This document shows, piece after piece, positions 30,437 through 38,843 of a DNA stretch of 41,517 bases. Position 1 is the first letter of the stretch; each line of letters opens with the position of its first letter. The position numbers and the translations under genes are program-made. Origin of the DNA: Flexistipes sp. (GTDB lineage: Bacteria; Chrysiogenota; Deferribacteres; Deferribacterales; Flexistipitaceae); assembly GCF_036172515.1 (NCBI RefSeq), contig NZ_JAXKVW010000017.1, positions 1 through 41,517 on the forward strand, written 5' to 3'. Below the pieces are notes generated by a model that worked only from the letters and a program-made list of their open reading frames with translations, was not told the origin of the DNA and did not search any database.

Positions 30437-31413
30437 TGAACAAAGTCGCCGTATCCGAATTATTGGGAGATGATGCGAAACATCTCAAACTGGAGTTGCT
30501 GTACGGCAAAGCCTGGCTGGATTCGAAATTTATAAGCAGTTTTCGAATTCAAAAGCCCGGGCTTGGCCTGGCAGGCTATACCGATCATATACACGGCGGC
30601 AGAGTCCAGATATTAGGTAATACGGAGATATCTTATCTCCAAACGCTCACCAGGGATGACAGATATTTTTCCATATCAGAGCTTTGTAAAAAAGACATTG
30701 CCTGTTTTGTAGTCACAAAAAATCTTAAAGTTCCTTCCGAACTTTTAACATGTGTAAAAAAACATAATATTCCGCTTATGAGAACAGCTTTGGTTAGCTC
30801 TGAAGCAATAACAAAAATATCTGACTTTTTGGAATATAAACTTGCACCGGAAACAGTAATTCATGGTGTTCTGATGGATGTTTATGGTGTGGGCGTACTT
30901 ATAATAGGCCGCAGCGGCATAGGTAAAAGTGAATGTGCATTGGAATTAATCAAAAGAGGTCACAGATTAGCGGCGGATGATGCTGTTCATATCATAAGAA
31001 AACAGGACTTTTTGATAGGAGCAAGTAACGACCTTTTGCATTACCATATTGAATTAAGAGGTCTGGGTATACTGAACGTAAAGGATATGTACGGTGTGAA
31101 TGCAATAAGAGTGAGGAAAAAGGTGGAGCTTGTTGTGAATTTTGTAGACTGGAACAGTGAGGAAAGCTATGAAAGAACAGGCCTTGATAATAAATATTTT
31201 GAGATTCTGGGTATTCATCTCCCTATAATAATGCTTCCTGTTTCGCCGGGACGTAATATGGCCGTTATTGTTGAATCAGCCGCCAAAAATCAGCTTTTAA
31301 AATATATGGGCTATGATGCTGCCAGGGAATTTGAGAATAAACTCAACAAAAAGCTTAAGGAAAGCGAGAATATCGAATCCGACAGTTTTTTTGACAGTAA
31401 AGGGGTTGAATAA
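30436..31413 (+). CDS. hprK: HPr kinase/phosphorylase
   Basis: HprK phosphorylates and dephosphorylates a serine of HPr. The 325-residue protein has an N-terminal domain of about 130 residues, the HGVLMDVYGVG segment with a conserved His, the P-loop GRSGIGKS (158-165), ADDAVHI, and the C-terminal signature region LPVSPGRN. Its target residue, Ser52 of the HPr encoded in the same run, is present. rapZ follows directly. Confidence 0.95.
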   Translation: MNKVAVSELLGDDAKHLKLELLYGKAWLDSKFISSFRIQKPGLGLAGYTDHIHGGRVQILGNTEISYLQTLTRDDRYFSISELCKKDIACFVVTKNLKVPSELLTCVKKHNIPLMRTALVSSEAITKISDFLEYKLAPETVIHGVLMDVYGVGVLIIGRSGIGKSECALELIKRGHRLAADDAVHIIRKQDFLIGASNDLLHYHIELRGLGILNVKDMYGVNAIRVRKKVELVVNFVDWNSEESYERTGLDNKYFEILGIHLPIIMLPVSPGRNMAVIVESAAKNQLLKYMGYDAAREFENKLNKKLKESENIESDSFFDSKGVE

Positions 31414-32268
31414 TTGCCGAATATCTCAGTGGTTGTTTTGACAGGACTGTCAGGTGCCGGCAAATCTGTGGCGGCGAATGCCCTTGAAGATATTGGCTTT
31501 TATACGATAGATAATCTGCCGTTGGTGATTATAGAAAAGTTTGTTGATATTATTTTTGATTTTAACGTTGAAATAAACAAAATTGCTCTTGTTATTGACT
31601 CCAGAAGTAAGAATTTTGAAAAAATATATGAAATCATCAAGCTGCTTAAAGATAAATATTATGCTGAAGTTGTCTTTTTAACTTCGGATAACCAGACAAT
31701 CATAAATCGTTATAAAGAAACCAGACGAAAGCATCCTATGGGCGATGATTTGCCGGAAGCCATTAAAAGTGAAAAGGAAGGGATGTCAGGTGTTAAAGAT
31801 ATTTCCGATATAGTGCTTGATACTTCAGTTTATAATGTGCATCAGCTCTCAGCTGTTATAGAGGATTATTTTAAAGATGCCACCGCTTCCTCTATTTATA
31901 TAACCGTTCAATCGTTTGGCTTCAAATACGGGATACCTGCTGAATCCGATCTTGTTCTGGATGTCCGGTTCTTAAAAAACCCTCATTTTGTTAAAGAATT
32001 CAGAGATTTGACGGGGGTTGATACCGAGGTCAGAGACTATATCTTCAAAGATAAAAGGACAAAGGAGATGCTGAAGAAAATTAAACCGCTCTTTGATTTT
32101 CTTCTGCCAAATTACGTAACGGAAGGTAAAAAATTCTTAACAGTATCTATAGGCTGTACCGGCGGGAAACACAGGTCTGTGGCTATTGTTGAGGAAATTG
32201 GGAAATACCTGGAGAAGAAACATAAAAATAAAATTTATATAAAACACAGAGATATTGACAGGAGTTGA
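31414..32268 (+). CDS. rapZ: RNase adapter / nucleotide-binding protein RapZ (YvcJ)
   Basis: The 284-residue protein shows the P-loop GLSGAGKS (11-18) and the C-terminal signature SIGCTGGKHRSVAIVE. RapZ in E. coli controls GlmS amounts through small RNAs and RNase E; that role has not been shown for this lineage. A TTG serves as the start, immediately after the hprK stop. The hprK-rapZ pairing is widely conserved and suggests a link between PTS state and amino-sugar synthesis (glmM is also in this gene run). Confidence 0.94.
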   Translation: MPNISVVVLTGLSGAGKSVAANALEDIGFYTIDNLPLVIIEKFVDIIFDFNVEINKIALVIDSRSKNFEKIYEIIKLLKDKYYAEVVFLTSDNQTIINRYKETRRKHPMGDDLPEAIKSEKEGMSGVKDISDIVLDTSVYNVHQLSAVIEDYFKDATASSIYITVQSFGFKYGIPAESDLVLDVRFLKNPHFVKEFRDLTGVDTEVRDYIFKDKRTKEMLKKIKPLFDFLLPNYVTEGKKFLTVSIGCTGGKHRSVAIVEEIGKYLEKKHKNKIYIKHRDIDRS

Positions 32269-32269
32269 T

Positions 32270-32668
32270 ATGGTTGGTGTTATACTTTTAACACACGGTT
32301 CCTTGGGAATTGAGTTATTGAAAACGAGTGAAATGATAATAGGCAAGCAGGATAAAGTAGATTTCTTATCTGTACAGAGCGGAGCTTCTCTCGGGGACCT
32401 GGCAGGAGATCTTGACAGGCTGATTAACAAATATAAAGACGGAGGAGTGCTTATTCTGACGGATATGTTTGGCGGCAGCCCTTCCAATATTGCCATGGCT
32501 TACCTGGAGAAAAGCAAAGTGGATGTAGTTACAGGTGTAAACCTGCCTATGCTTATTAAAACTTTCAGTATGAGAAAAGACATCAAAAATCCGCAGGAAC
32601 TGGGAAGAGCTGCTATACAAACCGGAAAGGAGAGTATAATTCTGGCAGGGGACTTGATGACTAAATGA
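32270..32668 (+). CDS. PTS mannose-family EIIA component
   Basis: This 132-residue protein matches the ManX/EIIA-Man fold, with the phospho-accepting His9 in ILLTHGSLG and the conserved TDMFGGSPSNIA. The start at 32270 has AGGAG 5 bases upstream; an in-frame TTG at 32255 overlaps rapZ. It is the first of four adjacent mannose-type PTS genes. The sugar, if any, cannot be named from the sequence. Confidence 0.92.
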   Translation: MVGVILLTHGSLGIELLKTSEMIIGKQDKVDFLSVQSGASLGDLAGDLDRLINKYKDGGVLILTDMFGGSPSNIAMAYLEKSKVDVVTGVNLPMLIKTFSMRKDIKNPQELGRAAIQTGKESIILAGDLMTK

Positions 32669-33153
32669 ACAAGAAAATTATATTCAGAGTAGACGACAGA
32701 CTTATACACGGGCAGGTTATAGAAGGATGGATAAAATATTACAAAATTAATGATATTATAATTGTGAGCGACAGAATATGTTCAGATGATCTTCAAAGAA
32801 TGATTTATTCAAGTATACTACCTGCCAACTGTACACTTAATTTTTACTGTGTGGATGATTTCACCAAAAATTATAGGGAAATTTCTACCACAAAGAACAG
32901 TCTGCTTGTTTTGTTTGAATCGGTGAATGATCTCTACAGAGTGCGTGATATACTTGATGAGAGCATATTTATTAATATAGGGTGTGTTGCTTCTAGAGAG
33001 CATAAAATTGAAATTACGGATACAGTTTTTCTCGACAAAAAAGAAGTGTTGAAACTAAGTGAGCTTCGTGACAGGTTCAATATCTTTGTAAAAAAGCTGC
33101 CATGGGAGACAGCTGTTGAAATTAAAAATTTTATCAATCTTATAGAGGATTAA
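32665..33153 (+). CDS. PTS mannose/sorbose-family EIIB component
   Basis: The 162-residue protein has the EIIB-Man start FRVDDRLIHGQVIEGW with phosphorylation site His15 and the usual length for a stand-alone IIB. It receives phosphate from the IIA encoded before it, with which it overlaps by 4 bases, and would pass it to a sugar bound to the IIC-IID pair. Confidence 0.92.
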   Translation: MNKKIIFRVDDRLIHGQVIEGWIKYYKINDIIIVSDRICSDDLQRMIYSSILPANCTLNFYCVDDFTKNYREISTTKNSLLVLFESVNDLYRVRDILDESIFINIGCVASREHKIEITDTVFLDKKEVLKLSELRDRFNIFVKKLPWETAVEIKNFINLIED

Positions 33154-33154
33154 T

Positions 33155-33808
33155 GTGAATTATATTGCTTTGCTGCTCCTCGCCGGTTTTTCTTCTGTAG
33201 ACAGGAATGCGGCATTTCACATTATGCTTTCAAGGCCGCTGGTACTATCAACAATCATAGGTCTGTTGTTCGGCAATGTGTATCTGTGTTTTCTTTCCGG
33301 ACTGCTTATAGAGTTGTTCGGAAATATTGATGTTCCAGTGGGAACGAAAATATCCAAAGATGACACATTCATGGCATATTCTATGGGCATTCTTGTAAGT
33401 TTCGGAATAATTCAGACGTTGAGTGACTATCTTTTGGGCCTATTGTTGGTAATCATTTTTGTTTTTCCTGTAACATACGTGGATATGCTTACGAGAAAGT
33501 GGAATCAGCACATGCTTGACAAATATCTTAAATACAGAATCTACAAATCCCCTTTCGGGATTTTAATTAAAGGTATAACTGTAGCTTTTCTAAAAGGTGT
33601 GGTGCTTTACAACATTTTTTGTCTCATTGCTGCTTTTATCCTTGTTCGGATTGAAGATTATTTGAGTATACAGGGGGAAATAACGGCCTATATTTTTCTC
33701 ATAGCATCTTTTCTGGCAGGTTATCTTATAAGATTTTTGAGTTTTAAAAGTGTATATAAATATATTATTTTTTCATCGGGGTTGCTTTTAGGATGGTTGG
33801 TCATTTGA
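33155..33808 (+). CDS. PTS mannose-family EIIC membrane component (short)
   Basis: The 217-residue membrane protein has about six hydrophobic segments, the DRNAAFHIMLSRPLV segment near its start and FLSGLLIELFGN, in line with EIIC-Man (sorbose-IIC) proteins. It is shorter than E. coli ManY (266 aa), with the difference spread over loops and the C-terminus. The start is GTG with GAGG 6 bases upstream. It overlaps the IID gene by 16 bases. Confidence 0.82.
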   Translation: MNYIALLLLAGFSSVDRNAAFHIMLSRPLVLSTIIGLLFGNVYLCFLSGLLIELFGNIDVPVGTKISKDDTFMAYSMGILVSFGIIQTLSDYLLGLLLVIIFVFPVTYVDMLTRKWNQHMLDKYLKYRIYKSPFGILIKGITVAFLKGVVLYNIFCLIAAFILVRIEDYLSIQGEITAYIFLIASFLAGYLIRFLSFKSVYKYIIFSSGLLLGWLVI

Positions 33809-34503
33809 ACAAAGGTAAAAGCTTTCTGAAAAGTTTTATTTTTACCGGAAACTGGAACTATGAGAATATGCAGGGCTCCGGATTCAGATATCTTTTGGAA
33901 GAAATTGACCATGCAAATGACTTGGGTATGGACCATAATCAGCTAAGCAGACAGACAGAATACTTCAATACCCATCCCTTTTTGGTAACCTTTGTTCTTG
34001 GGGTATGGTTCAAAGAGTTTATCAGGGAAGGACAGCCGGATTACTTTAAGAAGGTCTACTCATCAGCGCTGGCTGCTCTTGGTGACAGCTTTTTCTGGCA
34101 CTCACTGCGTCCTATTTCTTTTATAATAGCTGCTTTGTTCGGTTTGATGAATCCTGTTTTAGGCGTTATAATGTATCTTTTGGTTTTTAATTTTTTTCAT
34201 TTTATTTTTCTATATATCGGTTTTGATATGGGATATGTTTTAGGCAAAGAAGTTATTTCATGGTTTAACAGAATTAAGTTTAACAAATGGTCGGCTTATT
34301 CCGACTTCATAACCTCTTTTCTTCTTGGGGTACTTCTTTCGCTGGGGCTTAAGGAATATGGTATGGAGACAGTAACCTACTATTTCTTTGCCACCTGTTT
34401 CTTGCTGGTCGGTTTTTTTATTGCTAAAAAACTGGATGTTTTGTTCAGTCTTATAATAGCAATAATAGCTTGTTTAGTTATGCTGTATGTAAAGGGGGGT
34501 TGA
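33793..34503 (+). CDS. PTS mannose-family EIID membrane component (short)
   Basis: The 236-residue protein contains the IID hallmark NWNYENMQGSGFRYLL, NTHPFLVTFVLG and ALGDSFFWHSLRP, followed by several membrane helices. It is about 40 residues shorter than ManZ. With IIC it would form the sugar channel. The G-rich 3' end also provides the ribosome site for the following HPr gene. Confidence 0.88.
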   Translation: MVGHLNKGKSFLKSFIFTGNWNYENMQGSGFRYLLEEIDHANDLGMDHNQLSRQTEYFNTHPFLVTFVLGVWFKEFIREGQPDYFKKVYSSALAALGDSFFWHSLRPISFIIAALFGLMNPVLGVIMYLLVFNFFHFIFLYIGFDMGYVLGKEVISWFNRIKFNKWSAYSDFITSFLLGVLLSLGLKEYGMETVTYYFFATCFLLVGFFIAKKLDVLFSLIIAIIACLVMLYVKGG

Positions 34504-34504
34504 G

Positions 34505-34792
34505 TTGGCTATGGCAGACACCAAATTGTCTACAGATGTAGAAATTGTTAATGAGCTGGGTATGCATGCAAGGGCTGCGGCCAATTTCGTGAAAGTGGCC
34601 AACAAATACTCGTCCGAGGTTACTGTGGAGAAAGACGGTGTTTTTGCTAACGGTAAAAGTATAATGGGAGTCATGATGCTTGCTGCCTCAAAAGGGTCTA
34701 AAATCAAAGTAACCACAGAAGGCGAAGATGCTAAGGAATCTTTGGAGGCGTTGGAGAAACTTATTAAAGATAAATTTGGTGAGGCTAAATGA
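34505..34792 (+). CDS. ptsH: Phosphocarrier protein HPr
   Basis: The 95-residue HPr carries the EI-phosphorylated His21 in LGMHARAAA and the HprK target Ser52 in NGKSIMGVM, so both controls can act. The Pro that usually follows HAR is Ala here. Start: TTG at 34505 is 5 bases from a GGGGGG run, while ATG at 34511 is 11 bases away; both are possible. It overlaps ptsI by 4 bases. Confidence 0.93.
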   Translation: MAMADTKLSTDVEIVNELGMHARAAANFVKVANKYSSEVTVEKDGVFANGKSIMGVMMLAASKGSKIKVTTEGEDAKESLEALEKLIKDKFGEAK

Positions 34793-36531
34793 ATATTATA
34801 AAAGGAATACCGAGTTCTGAAGGTATAGTCACAGGCAAGTGCCACCTTTTGGATAGATCCAAGATTCATGTGGTTAAATATAGGATTGATAAAAGTGGTG
34901 TGCCTGAAGAATACAAAAAGCTTGATGATGCAATAAAAAAGACTGAGGATTATATCAGTCATGTCCGGGAAATTTCTCTGGACAAGCTCGGCGAAGATCA
35001 TGCTTTTATCTTTGATGTTTATCTTCTCCTTTTGAAAGATGATATGCTAGTGGGGGAAACCAAAAGGTTTATTGAAAAAGAGCTGGTTAATGCCGAATAT
35101 GCCCTGAAAAAAGTATCCGGCAAAATTCTTAAAGTTTTTAATGAATCTGAAGATGAATATTTTCGGGAAAGAAAGAGTGACGTGGAGCAGGTGGTTCAAA
35201 AACTTCTGCGTTTTATGTCGGCAAATGAGTATGAAAGTGTACTTAATATAGATGATGAAAAGATAATTATTGCTCATGATCTCACTCCGTCAGATGCAGC
35301 AGCTGCGATAAAGAGAAAGGTGAAAGGCTTTGCCATGGATCTGGGAAGTAAGATATCCCATACTTCAATTCTTGCAAGAGCCATAGGGATTCCGGCTGTT
35401 GTCGGATGTGAAGATATCTCCAGTAATGTTACTTCCGGAGAAGAGGTAATTATAGATGGTTTTGAAGGGAAAGTGATAGTTAATCCAGATGAAAAAACGC
35501 GTGAAGACTACAGAAACAAAGAGAAACGTTACAATAAATATATCGAGGAACTCTCCAAGCTGAAGGATGCCGAAGCCAGAACCAGAGATGGTGAGAGGGT
35601 TACAATATGTTCCAATATCGAAATTAATGAAGAGATTAATATTGCTCGTGAATACAATTCAGAAGGAATAGGTCTTTACAGGACTGAGTATATTTATCTG
35701 GACAAAGGAGATATTTTGGAAGATGACCAGTTTGAGATACTTAAAAATGCTGTTTTACTGAATAATTCCTATCCCATAACTGTCAGAACATTTGATTTGG
35801 GTGGTGAAAAGCTTTCCGATGTCCTGCCCCATCCTGAAGAGGTGAATCCGGTAATGGGATTGAGAGCTGTACGGTATTCACTTCGCTTTAAAGATTTCTT
35901 TAAAAAGCAGCTGAAAGCTATCTTAAGAGCTGCGTATTTCGGTGATGTTCGTATTATGTTTCCGATGATTTCCGGAATAGAAGAGGTGAATATCTGCAAA
36001 GAGATGTTAAGAGAATCAGCTGAAGAATTGAAGAGTGAAAATAAGAATTTCAAGAGGGATATACCAGTTGGGGTTATGGTTGAATTACCATCTCTTGCCT
36101 TGATTACACATCTTATTGCCCGGGAAGTTGATTTTTTTAGTGTCGGAAGTAACGATTTGATTCAGTATACACTGGGTATAGACCGAAATAACGAATATGT
36201 AGCCTATCTTTACCGTCCCACCCATCCTTCAATTCTTATTATGCTGGATAAGATTATAACGGATGCAAAGAGTGCCGGCATAGAAGCCTCAGTCTGCGGA
36301 GAGATAGCGGGCGAGCCCAAATATATTCCTGTGCTGCTGGGGCTTGGTTATAGGAACCTGAGTATGAGCCCGGCTTCAATACTTAAAGCTAAGATGGTTA
36401 TTAACCGTATGGAAATCGATTCGTGTGTTAAACTTGTGCGGGAGTTAAAAGAGTGCAAGTATGCAAGGCTGGCAGAAGAAAAATTGTCAAAATTTATAAA
36501 TGCATATGCGGGTGATGTTTACTTTCACTGA
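34789..36531 (+). CDS. ptsI: PTS enzyme I (phosphoenolpyruvate-protein phosphotransferase)
   Basis: EI takes phosphate from PEP and gives it to HPr. The 580-residue protein has the phospho-His191 in GSKISHTSILARAIG, the PEP-binding barrel with VRTFDLGGEK and FFSVGSNDLIQYTLG, and catalytic Cys503 in SVCGEIAGEP. It has no GAF domain, so it is the sugar-type EI, not PtsP. With HPr, HprK and the IIA-D genes it forms a complete mannose-type PTS in one locus. Confidence 0.96.
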   Translation: MNIIKGIPSSEGIVTGKCHLLDRSKIHVVKYRIDKSGVPEEYKKLDDAIKKTEDYISHVREISLDKLGEDHAFIFDVYLLLLKDDMLVGETKRFIEKELVNAEYALKKVSGKILKVFNESEDEYFRERKSDVEQVVQKLLRFMSANEYESVLNIDDEKIIIAHDLTPSDAAAAIKRKVKGFAMDLGSKISHTSILARAIGIPAVVGCEDISSNVTSGEEVIIDGFEGKVIVNPDEKTREDYRNKEKRYNKYIEELSKLKDAEARTRDGERVTICSNIEINEEINIAREYNSEGIGLYRTEYIYLDKGDILEDDQFEILKNAVLLNNSYPITVRTFDLGGEKLSDVLPHPEEVNPVMGLRAVRYSLRFKDFFKKQLKAILRAAYFGDVRIMFPMISGIEEVNICKEMLRESAEELKSENKNFKRDIPVGVMVELPSLALITHLIAREVDFFSVGSNDLIQYTLGIDRNNEYVAYLYRPTHPSILIMLDKIITDAKSAGIEASVCGEIAGEPKYIPVLLGLGYRNLSMSPASILKAKMVINRMEIDSCVKLVRELKECKYARLAEEKLSKFINAYAGDVYFH

Positions 36532-36543
36532 CAAGGTATAGAG

Positions 36544-37053
36544 ATGCACAGTAAAGGTTTTGTTTTTGCGACAGTCCTTTTGGGGTTTATGGCAGTTGTT
36601 CTGACAACTCTTGCTTATTTCAGGGGTGACGGGGCACATATTGAGGGTTTGAAGAGTGCTTTCAGACTTACGCTGAATATTCTTCCTCTGATATTTTTTG
36701 CAATGATTATAGGCGGAATGATTCAAATCCTTATTCCCAAAGATCTGATTATGAACTGGATAGGTTCCGGATCAGGGATAAGGGGAGTTGTGATCGGAAG
36801 TTTGGCTGGTGTAATTACACCGGGTGCGCCCTATGTGAGTTACCCCATTGCCGCGGCATTGATACAATCCGGGGCTGGTATCCCCACCATTATTTCCTTT
36901 GTAACCTCATGGTCACTGCTTTCAGCCACCAAAATCCCCATGGAAATGGGGATACTCGGAGTAAATTTTACCTTTTTCAGGCTCATTTGTACTTTTTTAT
37001 TTCCCTTTATGGCCGGTATAATCGCTTTATTGATAAAGAATTTAATAAGATAA
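36544..37053 (+). CDS. Small membrane permease, YraQ/DUF318 (ArsP-like) family
   Basis: The 169-residue protein has about five membrane helices and the family features LTLNILPLIFFAMIIGGM and GVITPGAPYVSYPIA, which resemble half of the two-repeat YraQ/ArsP permeases (about 300-350 aa). It is thus a half-size member that may work as a dimer, or a partial relative. Its substrate is unknown. It starts 12 bases after ptsI and is the last gene of the long run. Confidence 0.68.
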   Translation: MHSKGFVFATVLLGFMAVVLTTLAYFRGDGAHIEGLKSAFRLTLNILPLIFFAMIIGGMIQILIPKDLIMNWIGSGSGIRGVVIGSLAGVITPGAPYVSYPIAAALIQSGAGIPTIISFVTSWSLLSATKIPMEMGILGVNFTFFRLICTFLFPFMAGIIALLIKNLIR

Positions 37054-37069
37054 TTTTTTATGTTATAAT
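37041..37069 (+). promoter_or_regulatory. Extended -10 promoter of the receiver-domain gene
   Basis: TGTTATAAT (37061-37069) gives a perfect TATAAT with an extended TGn element. The -35 position (TTTAAT, 17-base spacer) is weak, as is common with extended -10 promoters. The start would lie near 37076, about 30 nt before the ATG at 37107. It begins inside the end of the permease gene. Confidence 0.55.
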
Positions 37070-37106
37070 CAGTTATTGTTAAATTCTTTTTAAGAGAGGT
37101 TTTTTA

Positions 37107-37502
37107 ATGAGCAGTGAAACAGGTCTTTATAAAATACTTATTATGGATGATCAGGAACTCATTCTGGAGTCTTCCAGCGAACTTCTTACTATACTTGGTT
37201 ATGAGGCAGAAACTGCAAAAAACGGTGAGGGTGCCGTTGAGTTGTTTGAAAAGGCTTACCATGAGGGAGAGCCTTTTGATTTGGTAATACTGGATCTGAC
37301 CGTTCCAGGCGGAATGGGCGGAGTGAAAACTTTAGCAGCTATGAAGAAGATTTCTTCGGATTTCAAAGCGATTGTTTCAAGCGGCTATTCAAACGATCCC
37401 ATTATGTCCGATTTTAAAAATTACGGTTTTGATGGTGTATTGATAAAACCGTTTAAACTGGAAGTGCTTCAGGAAACACTTGATAAATTATTCGGGGATT
37501 AA
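37107..37502 (+). CDS. Stand-alone response-regulator receiver protein
   Basis: The 131-residue protein is a single CheY-like receiver: acidic pair Asp14/Asp15 in LIMDDQE, phosphorylation site Asp63 in LVILDLTVPGGMGG, switch Ser in AIVSSGYS and the Lys of LIKPF. There is no output domain, so it must act through a partner protein. The sequence around Asp63 resembles receivers of hybrid sensor kinases. The ATG follows GAGAGG. No histidine kinase gene is near. Confidence 0.9.
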   Translation: MSSETGLYKILIMDDQELILESSSELLTILGYEAETAKNGEGAVELFEKAYHEGEPFDLVILDLTVPGGMGGVKTLAAMKKISSDFKAIVSSGYSNDPIMSDFKNYGFDGVLIKPFKLEVLQETLDKLFGD

Positions 37503-37544
37503 TTATTGCTGTATTTTTATGTATAAATAAATTTTAAAAATTTG

Positions 37545-37572
37545 TTGACAAACGATATAAAAATACTATTAT
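37545..37572 (+). promoter_or_regulatory. Promoter of the tRNA-Met gene
   Basis: Consensus TTGACA (37545-37550) and TATTAT (37567-37572) are spaced by 16 bases, the strongest -35 match in this region. Transcription would start near 37580, giving a 5' leader of about 42 nt before the tRNA. Confidence 0.6.
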
Positions 37573-37598
37573 ACATATCCGTTTTTGATAGTAAAAAC

Positions 37599-37615
37599 AA
37601 CCGGCTTTGCCGGTT
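37599..37615 (+). other. 7-bp hairpin in the tRNA leader
   Basis: AACCGGC and GCCGGTT form a perfect stem around TTT, 6 bases before the tRNA. It shares ACCGGCT with the anticodon arm downstream, so leader and anticodon stem could compete for pairing. On the minus strand the same hairpin is followed by GTTTTTAC, but no minus-strand gene ends here. It might mark the end of the receiver gene transcript or guide 5' processing. Confidence 0.4.
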
Positions 37616-37621
37616 AATAAA

Positions 37622-37695
37622 GGGCCAATAGCTCAGTTGGCTAGAGCCACCGGCTCATAACCGGTAGGTCCCAGGTTCGACTCCTGGTTGGCCCA
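37622..37695 (+). tRNA. tRNA-Met(CAT), probably elongator
   Basis: A 74-base cloverleaf can be folded by eye: acceptor GGGCCAA/TTGGCCC, D stem GCTC/GAGC, anticodon stem ACCGG/CCGGT with loop CTCATAA (anticodon CAT), and T stem CCAGG/CCTGG with TTCGACT. The discriminator is A and the CCA end is not encoded. The 1-72 pair is G-C, so it is not initiator-like. A tRNA-Ile2 whose C34 becomes lysidine cannot be fully excluded, because tilS is in the window. A T-run follows at 37696-37701 and may end transcription. Confidence 0.93.
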
Positions 37696-37731
37696 TTTTT
37701 TTCGCTTTTATGCGGGTTTAACAAAAAAGAG

Positions 37732-38841
37732 ATGTCAGTGCAAATTGATGATATAAAAAGTTTTTTTGAAAAAAGTTTTTCTGATATTTCCCGTCAGTAT
37801 GACTGGGATAACAGCGGGGCTCAAATCCTATCCGGAAAAAAAGATGTGAAAAAGGTTGGATTTGCTCTCGATCCTACAGAGGAAATCATAGACCAGGCAG
37901 TTAATGAGGGGTGTGAGTTACTGATAACTCATCACCCCCTTTTTTTTACACCTTTCCGAAAAATAGATACCCGAAGCAGGATTGGCAGGATAGTTTCTAA
38001 AACTTTAAAAGCGGATCTTAGCATACTTTCATATCATACCTCTCTGGATATGGCTGATTACAGCCTGAATGATTATATAGCCGATTTACTTGGCGGTAAT
38101 GTTGAAGGGTATCTGGACTATTTTAAAACTGAAAATTTTAAGAAGTTTGTAGTATTTGTTCCCAAGGGGTTTGAAGACAGTGTTATCAGTGCTATCGATG
38201 AGGCCGGCGGCGGCTGTATCGGCAATTATTCTAAATGCACATTCTATACTGAAGGCACCGGCACGTTTTTACCCGGGGATAACACCGATCCTTTTATCGG
38301 TGAAAAAGGGAAACTGGAAAAAGCCGAAGAAGTCCGCCTGGAAACGATAGTCAGTGCAAAAAACATCAATAAAGTCGTGGAGGCTGTTAATAAAGCTCAT
38401 CCGTATGAAGAGATGGCCTACGATATATACCCCCTTGCTCTTGAAGAGAAGAAAGGTTTGGGGAGAATTTGCACATTTCGTGAGTCTGTTTCATTTAAGG
38501 ATTTTGTTGAAACAATTTATGAATTACTGGCGCTTAAGGTAATTAAACATAATGCAAGAGACACTCAGTTTGAATTTAGCAAATTCGCCGTTGTTACCGG
38601 CAGCGGTTCTTCACTCTGGAAAAAGTGCAAATCGGCAGGTGTTGATGTTTTAGTCACAGGTGATATGAAGCATCATGATGCCTTGGACGCCCGGGCCGAA
38701 GGAATTGTAATTGTTGACTGCGGTCATTTTGAAACAGAAAGAATATATATGGAGTATTTATCAACACTTGTAAAAGACAAGTTTGATATAGACACAAAAA
38801 TATTAAGGGAAACACCGAGCATTAAATACTTTTGGGGGTAA
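37732..38841 (+). CDS. Nif3-like dinuclear metal centre protein
   Basis: The 369-residue protein belongs to the Nif3/YbgI/YqfO family, often annotated as GTP cyclohydrolase I type 2 homologue. Metal ligands are visible in ELLITHHPLFF, SYHTSLD and the C-terminal VDCGHFETE. The length fits the form with a PII/CutA-like insert domain in the middle (around residues 135-235, containing AHPYEEMAYDIYPL). The true function remains unsettled. It begins 36 bases after the tRNA and precedes the zinc-ribbon gene, an association seen in many bacteria. Confidence 0.92.
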   Translation: MSVQIDDIKSFFEKSFSDISRQYDWDNSGAQILSGKKDVKKVGFALDPTEEIIDQAVNEGCELLITHHPLFFTPFRKIDTRSRIGRIVSKTLKADLSILSYHTSLDMADYSLNDYIADLLGGNVEGYLDYFKTENFKKFVVFVPKGFEDSVISAIDEAGGGCIGNYSKCTFYTEGTGTFLPGDNTDPFIGEKGKLEKAEEVRLETIVSAKNINKVVEAVNKAHPYEEMAYDIYPLALEEKKGLGRICTFRESVSFKDFVETIYELLALKVIKHNARDTQFEFSKFAVVTGSGSSLWKKCKSAGVDVLVTGDMKHHDALDARAEGIVIVDCGHFETERIYMEYLSTLVKDKFDIDTKILRETPSIKYFWG

Positions 38842-38843
38842 CA

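Noticed and set aside
37622-37695. tRNA-Ile2 (CAT, lysidine-modified) instead of tRNA-Met
   Set aside because: The arm sequences look more like elongator tRNA-Met of other bacteria; the alternative is noted in the entry because the anticodon alone cannot decide.
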